64,000 bases of DNA, taken from CAYQUO01 sp964420835. GTDB taxonomy: Bacteria; Chloroflexota; Anaerolineae; Anaerolineales; Anaerolineaceae. Shown here piece by piece: positions 36,701-44,018 of this stretch. The notes under the pieces were generated by a model. The model was not told where the DNA came from and searched no databases. It saw only the letters and a program-made list of their open reading frames with translations. The stretch is taken from NCBI GenBank assembly GCA_964420835.1, contig CAYQUO010000001.1:124001-188000 (forward strand), read 5' to 3'. How positions within the stretch are numbered: position 1 is the first letter of the stretch; every line of letters begins with the position of its first letter. The translations under genes were made by a program, and so were the position numbers.

Positions 36701-37094
36701 GACCTCCTACACGGTGGATTCAGACACCCAGATCACCGCCATCGCCCCGGCCGGAACCGGGCGGGTGGATATTTACGTGGAGACCAGTGTGAACGGCGTC
36801 ACGCTGCCTGGCGGCTTTGAATACATCCCGGCGCCGGTGTTCACCAGCGTTGCCCCGGACCATGGACCCAGCGCCGGCGGCCAGTCGATCACCATCACCG
36901 GTACGGGTTTTGACAGCTGGAATTACTGGATCCCCTCGGTGACCATCGGCGGCGCCCCGGCGGCGATCACCTGGAGATCGGCCACCCAGTTGACCGTCAC
37001 TACGCCACCCGGTGCGGCCGGCACGGTGGACATCATCATCACCACGCCGGGGGGCAGCGTAACCGCCACAGGCGCCTTTACCTACGACCCCTAA
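33726..37094 (+). CDS. Membrane-anchored exoprotein: two NBR1-like Ig domains, a YCF48-like propeller and five IPT/TIG domains
   Basis: A 1122-residue extracellular protein. The N-terminus (VIILVSALLIITLICCAAGGVYVV) is a single membrane anchor, followed by a Thr/Pro linker with PTPTATFFTRTPSATPT. Two NBR1-like Ig domains follow (about 80-205 and 220-345), each with the F-x-K-x-W-R-(V/L)-(R/K)-N-x-G-x-C-T-W signature. A second TPT-rich linker leads to about 300 residues of repeats of the DGWAVGAGGTTIRWNG type, as in YCF48-like beta propellers. Five IPT/TIG domains then start at P(T/V)(L/I/F)xxxxPxxG near residues 685, 775, 860, 945 and 1035. AAGGGG lies five bases before the ATG. A surface-binding role is likely; the ligand is unknown. 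Confidence 0.85.
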   Translation: MANKRNVIILVSALLIITLICCAAGGVYVVSNSNLANQLAGRGGTPTGSQPSPTPTATFFTRTPSATPTITSTPGVPPNMCDWAVVEGEEFRPNYTLFPPGAPFQKGWRVRNAGTCTWTKDYKVVFYSGRVMDAPLTYMLPQEVKPGQSISIIFDAVAPLANGRHYGFWKMRNARNLSLGIGSERNGSLVIDINVGGPSLTPDLTRTAAPRPTQPDPDMQPNKCDAVKVVEESIIPNNTVFVNATFTKLWRLKNIGGCTWSTGYAVVFESGTQMDAPASQGLPNPVEPGQTVDVYVKMKAPNKAGTYTGNWKMRSDVATTFGAGPLGADPLTVTITVNAVTVLPATQTAASAKTGTAAVRTNTPVRTITRTPTITQTPTATPLPANQWRLFSRPTGNTLYDVNLVTPYDGWAVGAGGTTIRWNGTDWSVVPSGISEDLNAVSAVSSTDIFAVGAGGTILHWDGFDWNDVGNPFSGQSGCNLVQVRMLDASHGWIAGENCGGASASILRWDGSSWSNAGYPYPADSLMDIYAVNDNDVWAYGATATRHWDGSSWTTFVPGVSGAVGMYGGSYGFGRGGPDGVGTYGIMQWNGSAWSSVGSTTAWWRDVDLVGSSFGQAVGSMVSAWTCGINGWNGVSWLPMACPTSYVLHGVDMVSGADGWAVGEGGVILRYGNITTPQATGTPVPAPTLTGIAPDHGLSAGGQTVVLTGTFLSGSGFTTTSVTFGGTPATSFTVDNANQITAVTPPHAGGLVTVQITTPGGNASLVNGFEYYPQPTITNVNPDAGPEAGGQTVTINGTGFEGPGFTTTSVTFGGTPAASFTVDNANRITAVTPPGSGQVNVVVVTPGGTATRTNGYAYAPVPTISSISPDEGNESGGTEVIITGTGFSGAGYTTTSVTFGGIAATSFVVDTPSQITAFTPPHLPGQVNVAVGTPGGTATRTNGYLFLPGPTILSVSPEAGALGGGTSVVITGSGYQDYGISVDAVEFGGVPATSYTVDSDTQITAIAPAGTGRVDIYVETSVNGVTLPGGFEYIPAPVFTSVAPDHGPSAGGQSITITGTGFDSWNYWIPSVTIGGAPAAITWRSATQLTVTTPPGAAGTVDIIITTPGGSVTATGAFTYDP

Positions 37095-37113
37095 GCGCCC
37101 CGGTATTGAAAAC

Positions 37114-37144
37114 ACATGCCCGGCTTAAACCGGGCATGTTCTTT
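37114..37144. terminator. Bidirectional terminator between convergent genes
   Basis: ACATGCCCGG (37114-37123) and CCGGGCATGT (37130-37139) form a 10-bp stem with loop CTTAAA. TTCTTTT follows on the plus strand and GTTTTC on the minus strand, so it can serve both the TIG exoprotein gene and the phospholipase D-like gene. Confidence 0.9.
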
Positions 37145-37167
37145 TAAGGGTTGGGGCCGGGGGGTGT

Positions 37168-38412
37168 TCAGGGTTCAACGGCGCGCCCGTAAACGCGCTC
37201 GAACTCCCGCATGAACTGGCTGGCCAGGGCCGGGCTGCGGATGACGACCACGTTCTCGTCGTTGGTCTTCTCCGCCGCCCGGGTGAAGTTGTAGGACCCG
37301 GTGAGCACCCAGTTGCGGTCCACGATCATCACCTTGTGGTGCATCAGCCCGGGGGAGCGGTCCAGGCGGACGGCGATGCCGGCGGAGGCCAGGCGGTCGG
37401 CTTCGCCCCCCTGGCTGGCCTGCGTGGCGGCCATCTCGGCATCCAGCACCACGCGCACGTACACGCTGTTCTTCCTGGCGTCGATCAGCGCCTGGGCGAT
37501 GGGGTCGGAGGTGAAGGAGTAGACCATCAGGTTGACCGATTCGCGCGACTGGCGGATCAGTTCGCTGATCCGCCTCTCGGGCTGGTCGTCCGGCGAGAAA
37601 TACACCTCCACGGGGATCTGGTTCAGGTTGAACAGCGGGTGCGGGGTGTCGATGCCCGAAGATGGCCCAAAGCGGTCGTAGGTGAACATCTCCTCGAACT
37701 CGCTGGTGTAGTCCTGGGCTGCCAGCGTGGAACGGAGCCGCAGCAGGTTGTTGTTGTCCGTATGCAGCCCGTTGCTCCAATTGGCTGAACCGGTCCACAC
37801 CTCGTAGCCGTCGATCACGGCGAACTTGTTGTGCATCAGGCCTTCCCGCCGGTCGCCGATGATGGGGATGCCGGCCTCCATCAGCCGCTGGGGGGAGGCG
37901 GCGTCCATGGCGGTGCTCTCCATGACCAGGCGCACCTGCACGCCGCGGTGGTGGGCATCCAGCAGGGCGTCGGCCAGCCGCCTGGAGGTGAGGTTGTACA
38001 TGGCCACGTCGATGCTGTGGCGGGCGGAATCCAGCGCCGCGGCCAGGGCCTGTTCAGCGTCCGGGCTTTCGGAAAGCGGGTCGGTGAAGATCACCGAAAT
38101 GGGCTCACGCTCGACCGTGGGGGTGTGGGTTTCCAGGTGGATGGGCGTGCCGGCGAGGGCGGTGGCGCGGGTTTCCACCTCGTAGGGCGTCAAGGTGGCC
38201 GGGAAGGTGAAAGTCGGGGAGGGCGTTGTTGTGGGGGGGGCTGCCGTCTGGCTGGCAGCCGGGGCAATGGCCGCCGGGGCGGTGGCGGATGCCGGCGGGG
38301 GTTCGGCCGCCCTGGCGCAGCCGGCCAGCAGCAGGCAGGCGGCCAGCAGCCAGCCGGGCAGCGAAACCCCGGCCGCAGGGAAGCGGGGATTGCGCGGGTG
38401 GCGTTGCATCAT
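37168..38412 (-). CDS. Phospholipase D-like lipoprotein with two HKD motifs
   Basis: A 414-residue secreted protein. Residues 18-35 are a hydrophobic signal ending LLLAGC, a lipobox, so Cys would be lipidated and the protein tethered outside. A Pro/Ala/Thr linker follows. Two PLD domains each have an intact HxK-x4-D: HNKFAVID with GSANWSNG, and HHKVMIVD with GSYNFTRA and downstream E-N. Two HKD motifs in one chain form one active site. The family includes phospholipases, nucleases and transphosphatidylases; secreted members often act on phospholipids or DNA. The substrate cannot be chosen from sequence. Confidence 0.88.
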   Translation of the reverse strand: MMQRHPRNPRFPAAGVSLPGWLLAACLLLAGCARAAEPPPASATAPAAIAPAASQTAAPPTTTPSPTFTFPATLTPYEVETRATALAGTPIHLETHTPTVEREPISVIFTDPLSESPDAEQALAAALDSARHSIDVAMYNLTSRRLADALLDAHHRGVQVRLVMESTAMDAASPQRLMEAGIPIIGDRREGLMHNKFAVIDGYEVWTGSANWSNGLHTDNNNLLRLRSTLAAQDYTSEFEEMFTYDRFGPSSGIDTPHPLFNLNQIPVEVYFSPDDQPERRISELIRQSRESVNLMVYSFTSDPIAQALIDARKNSVYVRVVLDAEMAATQASQGGEADRLASAGIAVRLDRSPGLMHHKVMIVDRNWVLTGSYNFTRAAEKTNDENVVVIRSPALASQFMREFERVYGRAVEP

Positions 38413-38621
38413 GCCCCTATTGTATCAACGATTGGGCGGGCGTGCATCCATCGCCGCGGGAGAACCCCCCCCCCCGTGCCGGGCCGCAGCCGGCGCGTGG
38501 CTTGTGGCCGGGCGCTCTGCCCGCCCGTGCCCGGCCGGGAACAAGCCCGCCATTGGCCCGGCGGAGCCCTTCCCCTGCGCCGCCATTGGGTGCCACTTCG
38601 GACAATTTCCGGGCCAGGTTG

Positions 38622-38649
38622 TTGACGGGTTTGCAAAATTCCTTATAAT
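38622..38649 (+). promoter_or_regulatory. Promoter of the acidic lipoprotein gene
   Basis: TTGACG (38622-38627), 16 bases and a perfect TATAAT (38644-38649). The leader to the ATG at 38873 would be about 217 bases and is GC-rich, without a recognised riboswitch. Confidence 0.65.
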
Positions 38650-38872
38650 AGGGAATAATTCCCCAGGAATTGGATCCCTTGTGCCGCGTTTTTCGCGCCC
38701 CGGGATCCGCCAGGGCATGGAGGGCAATAACGGGCGGTGGAGGAAGGGACCAACAACAAGCCATGCTGGTTTGGGCATTCATCCGGGTCAGCCCGCCTGG
38801 TTGCCGCGCCCGGCAGTCGCGCGACGCCTCGCAAAAGGCGCCCCAATCATAACGGAGAGGAGAATAGAAAGG

Positions 38873-39679
38873 ATGAGAACAAGGGTCTGGTTCGTCATTA
38901 GCATCCTGATGGTCTTCGTGCTGGCCTGCGGTTTGGGCGGCAGCAGCAAGGACAAGGCGGCGGAACCGTCGGAAGGGGGAAAACCCGCCGGCAAGGTGAC
39001 GGCTGTGATGGACGAGGTTGAGGACGTGGAGGAGGAGGAGTGGGAGGAGGTATACGAAGATGAGTCGGCGCCCGATTCCTCCGCCCCCCTGTACTTCCGC
39101 GATGACTTCGACGGCGAGTACAACGAGGACTACTGGTTCCAGGAGGTCGTCTACTCCACCGGCGAGGATTACGACGAGGAGGACGAGCGCGCCAGGCCGC
39201 AATACTCCATCAAGCAGCGCCGGGGGGCCTTGCGCTTCGAGATCAACAGCCCCTGGGTGTACCTGTACCATTTCTACGAGCCGCACACCTACAAGGACGT
39301 GCGCATCGATTTTGAGGTGGAGAACAAGGGCGTGAACGCCAACAACATTGGCATGGTGCTGCGCTACACCGATTACGGCTGGTACGAGATCATCACCACC
39401 AGCGGCGGCTATTACAGCATCATGCGCTTCTACGAGGACGGCAGCAAGGAACTGAAGAAAGGCGGCATCAAGTCCATCCGCTTTGGCCGGGAGAAGAAGA
39501 ACCGGTACACCGCCATGATCAAGGGCAAGTTCATCACCTTCCTGGTGAATGACGTGGAGATCGCCTACGAAAAGGATGAGGAGATCGTCGACCCCGGCTA
39601 TGTGGGCATCAACATCTCGGCCGAGCGGGCCCTGCCGGTGGAGGTGGAGGTGAACTGGCTCGAGATCAGCCAGCCGTAA
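38873..39679 (+). CDS. Acidic lipoprotein with a lectin-like domain
   Basis: A 268-residue secreted protein. The signal peptide ends VFVLACGLGG, a lipobox with Cys as the anchor. Residues 25-75 are a highly acidic linker (DEVEDVEEEEWEEVYEDE). From about 78 (LYFRDDFDGEYNEDYW) the protein is a beta-rich domain resembling concanavalin A-like or DUF1080 folds (GALRFEINSPW, MVLRYTDYGWYEIITTSGGYYSIMRF, VGINISAERALPVEVEVNWLEI). Such domains bind sugars or other surfaces. The ATG is preceded by GGAGAGGAG. The larger open frame that begins near 38195 is rejected because it crosses the promoter and has no coding character there. Confidence 0.75.
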   Translation: MRTRVWFVISILMVFVLACGLGGSSKDKAAEPSEGGKPAGKVTAVMDEVEDVEEEEWEEVYEDESAPDSSAPLYFRDDFDGEYNEDYWFQEVVYSTGEDYDEEDERARPQYSIKQRRGALRFEINSPWVYLYHFYEPHTYKDVRIDFEVENKGVNANNIGMVLRYTDYGWYEIITTSGGYYSIMRFYEDGSKELKKGGIKSIRFGREKKNRYTAMIKGKFITFLVNDVEIAYEKDEEIVDPGYVGINISAERALPVEVEVNWLEISQP

Positions 39680-39747
39680 CCGTCGGGCCACAGGCCGGGT
39701 TGGAGGAGCAACCTCACCCAGCCCGGGCACATCGCATGTAGGATCAC

Positions 39748-39781
39748 CGGGAAGGCACTCACACTGCCTTCCCGTTTTTTT
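39748..39781 (+). terminator. Rho-independent terminator of the acidic lipoprotein gene
   Basis: CGGGAAGGCA (39748-39757) pairs with TGCCTTCCCG (39765-39774) across a 7-base loop, followed by seven T. Confidence 0.92.
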
Positions 39782-39884
39782 CGGCTCCAACAAGTTGACC
39801 TCCTCATTTTTTTCATGGCATCACCAGGCCTGTTCAAAAGCGGGGATGATGAATTCTTAATTGCATGACCCGGTATATTCATCG

Positions 39885-39913
39885 TTGACATATGGTATCA
39901 ATATTGGTATCAT
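39885..39913 (+). promoter_or_regulatory. hicAB promoter with a direct-repeat operator
   Basis: TTGACA (39885-39890), 17 bases and TATCAT (39908-39913). TGGTATCA occurs twice, at 39893-39900 and 39905-39912, 12 bp apart, between and over the hexamers. The expected transcription start falls at about 39920, where the GTG codon of the toxin frame begins. Confidence 0.75.
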
Positions 39914-39919
39914 AATGCC

Positions 39920-40177
39920 GTGAGAAAAATAGCAGAGATCATCTCAGCCATGATTCGAAATCCAGCGGCAGTAAAATATACTGATCTATGCAAAGTATGT
40001 GACCATTACTTTGGAGAACCCAGGCACAAGGGAAGCAGTCATAGGGTATATAAGACGCCCTGGCGGGGTGATCCGAGGATCAATATCCAGGATGACAACG
40101 GGATGGCGAAAGCCTATCAGGTAAAACAGGTGCTCGCGGCGATCAGGCGTTTGGAGGCAAAAAATGTTGGAGAATGA
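39920..40177 (+). CDS. hicA: HicA-family toxin
   Basis: An 85-residue mRNA-interferase-type toxin. The core KYTDLCKVCDHYFGEPRHKGSSHRVYKTPW has the HicA G-S-x-H motif with the catalytic His, followed by DPRINIQDDNGMAKAYQVKQVLAAIRRLE. HicA proteins cleave mRNA when free of HicB. The N-terminus is uncertain: GTG at 39920 coincides with the predicted transcription start and has no Shine-Dalgarno, so it would be leaderless. The in-frame ATG at 39950 gives a 75-residue protein. Homologues I know of have an N-terminal extension like the longer form. It overlaps hicB by 14 bases. Confidence 0.85.
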   Translation: MRKIAEIISAMIRNPAAVKYTDLCKVCDHYFGEPRHKGSSHRVYKTPWRGDPRINIQDDNGMAKAYQVKQVLAAIRRLEAKNVGE

Positions 40178-40496
40178 TTATTATACTTATCGTATCACGT
40201 GGTCAATGGAAGACAACGAGTACGTTGGTCTATGTTCGGAGTTTCCAGGTTTAAGTTGGCTGGCAGCGGATCAGGATTCTGCTTTGCTGGGAATTAAAAA
40301 ACTTGTAGCCGATGTGGTTACGGATATGCGGGCAAACAATGAGGTTGTCCCGGAACCGCTAGCGACGAAACAATTCAGCGGACGATTTATGGTGCGCATC
40401 CCGCCGGAACTTCATCGCAAACTGGCCATGGATGCCTCAGATTATGGCATCAGCCTAAACAGACTTGTAAGCGATAAATTGAACAGGGCACCGTAG
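40164..40496 (+). CDS. hicB: HicB-family antitoxin
   Basis: A 110-residue antitoxin. The N-terminal half (YYTYRITWSMEDNEYVGLCSEFPGLSWLAADQDSAL) is the degenerate RNase H-like HicB fold that covers HicA. The C-terminal half (SGRFMVRIPPELHRKLAMDASDYGISLNRLVSDKL) is a ribbon-helix-helix DNA-binding domain. It would bind the direct repeats in the promoter and repress the pair. It starts within the last codons of the toxin gene, toxin first, as usual for hicAB. Confidence 0.9.
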   Translation: MLENDYYTYRITWSMEDNEYVGLCSEFPGLSWLAADQDSALLGIKKLVADVVTDMRANNEVVPEPLATKQFSGRFMVRIPPELHRKLAMDASDYGISLNRLVSDKLNRAP

Positions 40497-40581
40497 AAAC
40501 ACAATACCCACAGAACATTTATCATTCATACCGTCATTATTCAACCAGGCCATTGCAATTGGGTTTTTCCCTGCCAGGGCG

Positions 40582-41130
40582 CTAAAAGACGAAGGGGATG
40601 AACAGCCGGGTGTGCTGCATGTATGCCCGGTATTCCTCCCCGAAACGCTCCAGGTTCTCCTCCTCCTCCGTGCGGGCGGCGAAGAACAGCGTGGCGCTGA
40701 TGAAGACCCCCAGGACGAGCGCCAGCAGGTCGGGCTGCTTGAGGAAAATGCCCCAGCCCAGTGCCATCAGCGAGGCGTACAGGGGGTGCCGGATGTAGCG
40801 GTAAACGCCCCCTGTCACCAGGCGGGTGGTCTTTTCCATGCCCAACAGGCCGGCATCCGCCAGGTTCGTCTCCGGCCGGCCGGCCCGCTGCAGCAGGTGG
40901 AAACCGTGGGCGGCCAGGGGAATGGAGCTCAGCAACAGCAGCCACGACACAATCTGCAGCGGGGAGAAGGGGTTGCGGAACCAGGCCGGCAGGTTGGCAA
41001 CCAGCAGGGCCAGCAGCCCCTCGAAGGCGAAAAAGCGGTAGAAACCGTGGTGGTTGGTCTGCCGCAGCCAGCGCCAGGAAAAGGCCACGTTGGCCAATGA
41101 GCCGATGATGAGGATACCCCAGCGGAACAT
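40582..41130 (-). CDS. Isoprenylcysteine carboxyl methyltransferase-like membrane methyltransferase
   Basis: A 182-residue membrane protein of the ICMT/PEMT group with four to five helices. The cofactor-binding region is TGGVYRYIRHPLYASLMALGWG (R-H-P-x-Y) and EEEENLERFGEEYRAYMQHTRLFIPF at the C-terminus, the conserved E-x-x-L-x-x-x-F-G-x-x-Y. Bacterial members methylate unknown lipids, isoprenoids or small molecules using S-adenosylmethionine. AGGAGG lies five bases before the ATG. It is 40 bases downstream of uvrC and probably shares its transcript. Confidence 0.85.
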   Translation of the reverse strand: MFRWGILIIGSLANVAFSWRWLRQTNHHGFYRFFAFEGLLALLVANLPAWFRNPFSPLQIVSWLLLLSSIPLAAHGFHLLQRAGRPETNLADAGLLGMEKTTRLVTGGVYRYIRHPLYASLMALGWGIFLKQPDLLALVLGVFISATLFFAARTEEEENLERFGEEYRAYMQHTRLFIPFVF

Positions 41131-41170
41131 GCCTGCCTCCTGCGGCCCCCGGCGCTGCCGGGAAGCCCGC

Positions 41171-43033
41171 CTATTCCAGTTCCGAGATCAGCGCCTGCGC
41201 CAGTTCGGCCGAAATGCCGGCCACGCCGGTGAGCTGCTCCACCCCGGCGTTGCGGATGCCCTCGATGGAGCCGAAGCGGCTGAGCAGCGCCTTCCGGCGG
41301 ACCGGCCCGATGCCGGGGATGCTGTCCAGCCGGGAGACCAGCCCCAGCCGGGTGCGCTTCTTGCGGTGGGCGGTGATGGCAAAACGGTGCGCCTCGTCGC
41401 GGATGCGCTGCAGCAGGTACAGCCCCTGGCTGTGGCGCGGCAGCACCAGCGAGAGCCTGCGCCCGGGCAGGAAGAGTTCCTCCTGCTGCTTGGCCAGCCC
41501 GGCAACGGGCACCCGCCCGGCTAGGCCGTACTTGTCCAGCACGCCCAGCGCCCGCCCCAACTGGCCCTTGCCGCCGTCCACGATCAACAGGTCCGGCAGG
41601 AGCGCAAAGGCCGGGTCCGGCTTGCTGCCGGGGCCATCGGCGCCCTGGGCGGCCTGCCAGCGGCGGAAGCGGCGGGTGAGCACCTCCTCCATGCTGGCGA
41701 AATCGTCCGGGCCTTCCACGGTTTTGATGTTAAAGCGGCGGTACAGGCCGCGCGAGGGCACCCCCTGCTCGAAGACCACCATGCTGCCCACCGCCGAGGT
41801 GCCCTGGGTGTTGGAGATATCGTAACACTCGATGCGGTTGGGCGGCTGCGGCAGGTTAAGCGCTTTTTCCAGTTCGGAGAGGGCCTGGGTCTGGCGGTTG
41901 GTGTCGGCCTCCCAGCGCGCCTTTAGCGACTGCAGCGTCTCCACGGCGTTCTCGGTGGCCATCTGTACCAGTTCCTGCGGGGCGCCCTGCCGGGGCACCC
42001 GCAGTTCCACCCGGTCGCCGCTGCGGCCGGTGTTCAGCCACTGCTGGATGATCTGGGCCTCCTCGATGTCGTTCGGCAGCAGCAGTTCCGGGGGCACATG
42101 GGCGGCCTCGGCGTAGAACTGCTTGATGAACTCGCCGATGATCTCGCCATCGGCCTCATCCTCGGTGCCTTCGAGGATGAAGTACTCCCGCCCGATGAGT
42201 TTTCCGCCGCGGATGAAGAAGATCTGCACGCAGGCCTCGCCATCGGCCCGCGCCATGGCGATCACGTCCGTATCCTGCTGCTCGGCGGAGATGATCTTCT
42301 GTTTCTCCATCACCTTTTCGATGGCCGTAATGCGGTCGCGCAGCACGGCCGCCGTTTCGAATTGCAGCCTTTCGGCCGCCGCCTCCATCTCCTGCCGGAT
42401 GCGCTCCACAATGGGGGCGGTGTGGCCGTCCAGGAACTGGCACAGGTCGTCAATGGAGCGGCGGTAATCCTCCCGGCTGATGGCGCCAATGCACGGGCCG
42501 CTGCAGAGTTTGATGTCGTAGTACAGGCAGGGGCGGGCGTCCCGGCCGGTGATCACCCGGTCGCAGGTCAGGTAGGGGAAGATGCGGCGCAGCACGTCCA
42601 GCGTTTGGTGCACGGCCCACACGCTGGTGTAGGGGCCGAAGTAGCGGGCCCCATCCGCCGTCATCTGCCGGGTGACGGTGACCCGCGGGAAATCATCCTG
42701 CCAGTGCACCTTGATGTAAGGGTAGCGCTTGTCGTCCTTCAGGCGGATGTTGAAGCGCGGCCGGTGCTTTTTAATGAGGTTCATCTCGAGGATGAGCGCC
42801 TCGAGTTCCGAGCCGACCAGGATCCACTCGATGTCGGCGATCTCGCGCACCAGGCGGCGGGTCTTGTTGTCGAGCCCCTCCGGGCTGTGGAAGTAGGAAC
42901 GCACCCGGCTGCGCAGGTTGACCGCCTTGCCGACGTAAATGACCTGCCCGCTGCTGTTCTTGTAAATGTAACAGCCGGGTTTTGAAGGGATGGTCTCCAG
43001 GATGCCCTGGAGTGCTGCACTCAAGCCTGCCAT
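41171..43033 (-). CDS. uvrC: UvrC, excinuclease ABC subunit C
   Basis: A 620-residue repair nuclease that makes both cuts in nucleotide excision repair. The GIY-YIG domain (about 12-95) has PGCYIYKNSSGQVIYVGKAVNLRSRV. The UVR motif that contacts UvrB is near 205-240. The RNase H-like second nuclease follows (ECYDISNTQGTSAVGSMVVF, PDLLIVDGGKGQLG). Helix-hairpin-helix repeats end the protein (LDSIPGIGPVRRKALLSRFG, LTGVAGISAELAQALI). The length is normal. The ATG has no Shine-Dalgarno, and a TACAAT lies only 13 bases upstream, so its mRNA may be leaderless or it may rely on read-through from the uridine phosphorylase gene. Confidence 0.97.
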   Translation of the reverse strand: MAGLSAALQGILETIPSKPGCYIYKNSSGQVIYVGKAVNLRSRVRSYFHSPEGLDNKTRRLVREIADIEWILVGSELEALILEMNLIKKHRPRFNIRLKDDKRYPYIKVHWQDDFPRVTVTRQMTADGARYFGPYTSVWAVHQTLDVLRRIFPYLTCDRVITGRDARPCLYYDIKLCSGPCIGAISREDYRRSIDDLCQFLDGHTAPIVERIRQEMEAAAERLQFETAAVLRDRITAIEKVMEKQKIISAEQQDTDVIAMARADGEACVQIFFIRGGKLIGREYFILEGTEDEADGEIIGEFIKQFYAEAAHVPPELLLPNDIEEAQIIQQWLNTGRSGDRVELRVPRQGAPQELVQMATENAVETLQSLKARWEADTNRQTQALSELEKALNLPQPPNRIECYDISNTQGTSAVGSMVVFEQGVPSRGLYRRFNIKTVEGPDDFASMEEVLTRRFRRWQAAQGADGPGSKPDPAFALLPDLLIVDGGKGQLGRALGVLDKYGLAGRVPVAGLAKQQEELFLPGRRLSLVLPRHSQGLYLLQRIRDEAHRFAITAHRKKRTRLGLVSRLDSIPGIGPVRRKALLSRFGSIEGIRNAGVEQLTGVAGISAELAQALISELE

Positions 43034-43105
43034 GGTGTGAATTGTATCACCAGTGGAACCGCCCGCCCCCCAGCGGCTGCCGGCCGGGTGCGCTTTGTGG
43101 GAGGA

Positions 43106-43903
43106 TCAGGAGGGTTGCTTCGGGTTCCCGCTTTTCCGGTCCTGCCCGATGAGGATCTTCAGGCCTTCCACGGCCACGCGGATCTGCCGGTCCTCGGAGA
43201 GCATTTTGTTGAAGGCTTCCAGCCCGTGGCTGCCGCTGGCTTCCGCCGGGTCGCCGATGATGAGCATCACCCCGCCGGTGCGCGCCCGGTGAATGCTGCC
43301 CAGGATGAAGAGGATGGCGGCTTCCATCTCGGAGACGATGGCCCCGCCGGCCTTCCAGGCCTCCCAGCGCTCCAGCAGGTGCCCGGCCATCGGCATGCGT
43401 TTGGGCTCCACCTCGCCATAGAAGGAATCCTTGGTTTGGGTGATCCCAACGTGATGGCGCAGGCCCAGTTGTTCGGCAGCCTGGCGCAGGGCCAGCACAA
43501 CATCCACGTCGGCCACGGCTGGGAATTCCAGCGGCAGGTAGTGCAGGCTGGTGCCCTCATCGCGAACGGCCGCGGTGATGACGGCCACGTCGCCCACCTG
43601 GTTCTCCGGCTGGATGCCGCCCGAGGTGCCCACCCGGATAAAGGTGTCGGCGCCGGCCTTGATCAACTCCTCGACGGCGATGGCTGTGGAGGGTGCGCCG
43701 ATGCCGGTGGAGGTGACGGACACCTTCTCGCCCAGCAGCGTGCCGCTCCAGGTGATGTATTCGCGGTTGGCGGCCACGAAGTGCGGGTCATCAAAATAAC
43801 GGGCGATGCGCTCGCAGCGGCCGGGGTCGCCCGGCAAAAGCACATACCGCCCCGGTTCTCCCGGGCGTAGGTGGATGTGGTATAACTTGTCCTCGGTCTT
43901 CAT
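43106..43903 (-). CDS. udp: Uridine phosphorylase (nucleoside phosphorylase family)
   Basis: A 265-residue hexameric-type nucleoside phosphorylase that splits uridine with phosphate to uracil and ribose-1-phosphate. The phosphate site is LLPGDPGRCERIARYFDD, and the second element is VTSTGIGAPSTAIAVEEL with GTSGG. SEMEAAILF carries the E-M-E that contacts ribose. TKDSFYGEVEP matches the uracil-recognition loop of Udp more than purine enzymes. The start at 43903 is chosen for GGGAGGG upstream; the longer open frame to 44122 lacks coding character. It lies 72 bases upstream of uvrC. Confidence 0.92.
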   Translation of the reverse strand: MKTEDKLYHIHLRPGEPGRYVLLPGDPGRCERIARYFDDPHFVAANREYITWSGTLLGEKVSVTSTGIGAPSTAIAVEELIKAGADTFIRVGTSGGIQPENQVGDVAVITAAVRDEGTSLHYLPLEFPAVADVDVVLALRQAAEQLGLRHHVGITQTKDSFYGEVEPKRMPMAGHLLERWEAWKAGGAIVSEMEAAILFILGSIHRARTGGVMLIIGDPAEASGSHGLEAFNKMLSEDRQIRVAVEGLKILIGQDRKSGNPKQPS

Positions 43904-44018
43904 GATTCCCTCCCTGGAAAGATTGGGAAATCCATTATAGCAAAGAAAGCGGGCCTGCCCGGCATCCCGGCGGGGGGCAGGCCGGGCGGAGCATGAAGGC
44001 TGGAGGAGGGCACTTTCC

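Noticed and set aside
38195..38872. Upstream extension of the acidic lipoprotein to a 494-residue protein
   Set aside because: It crosses a good promoter and loses the lipobox from the N-terminus; the upstream part lies antisense to the phospholipase D-like gene.
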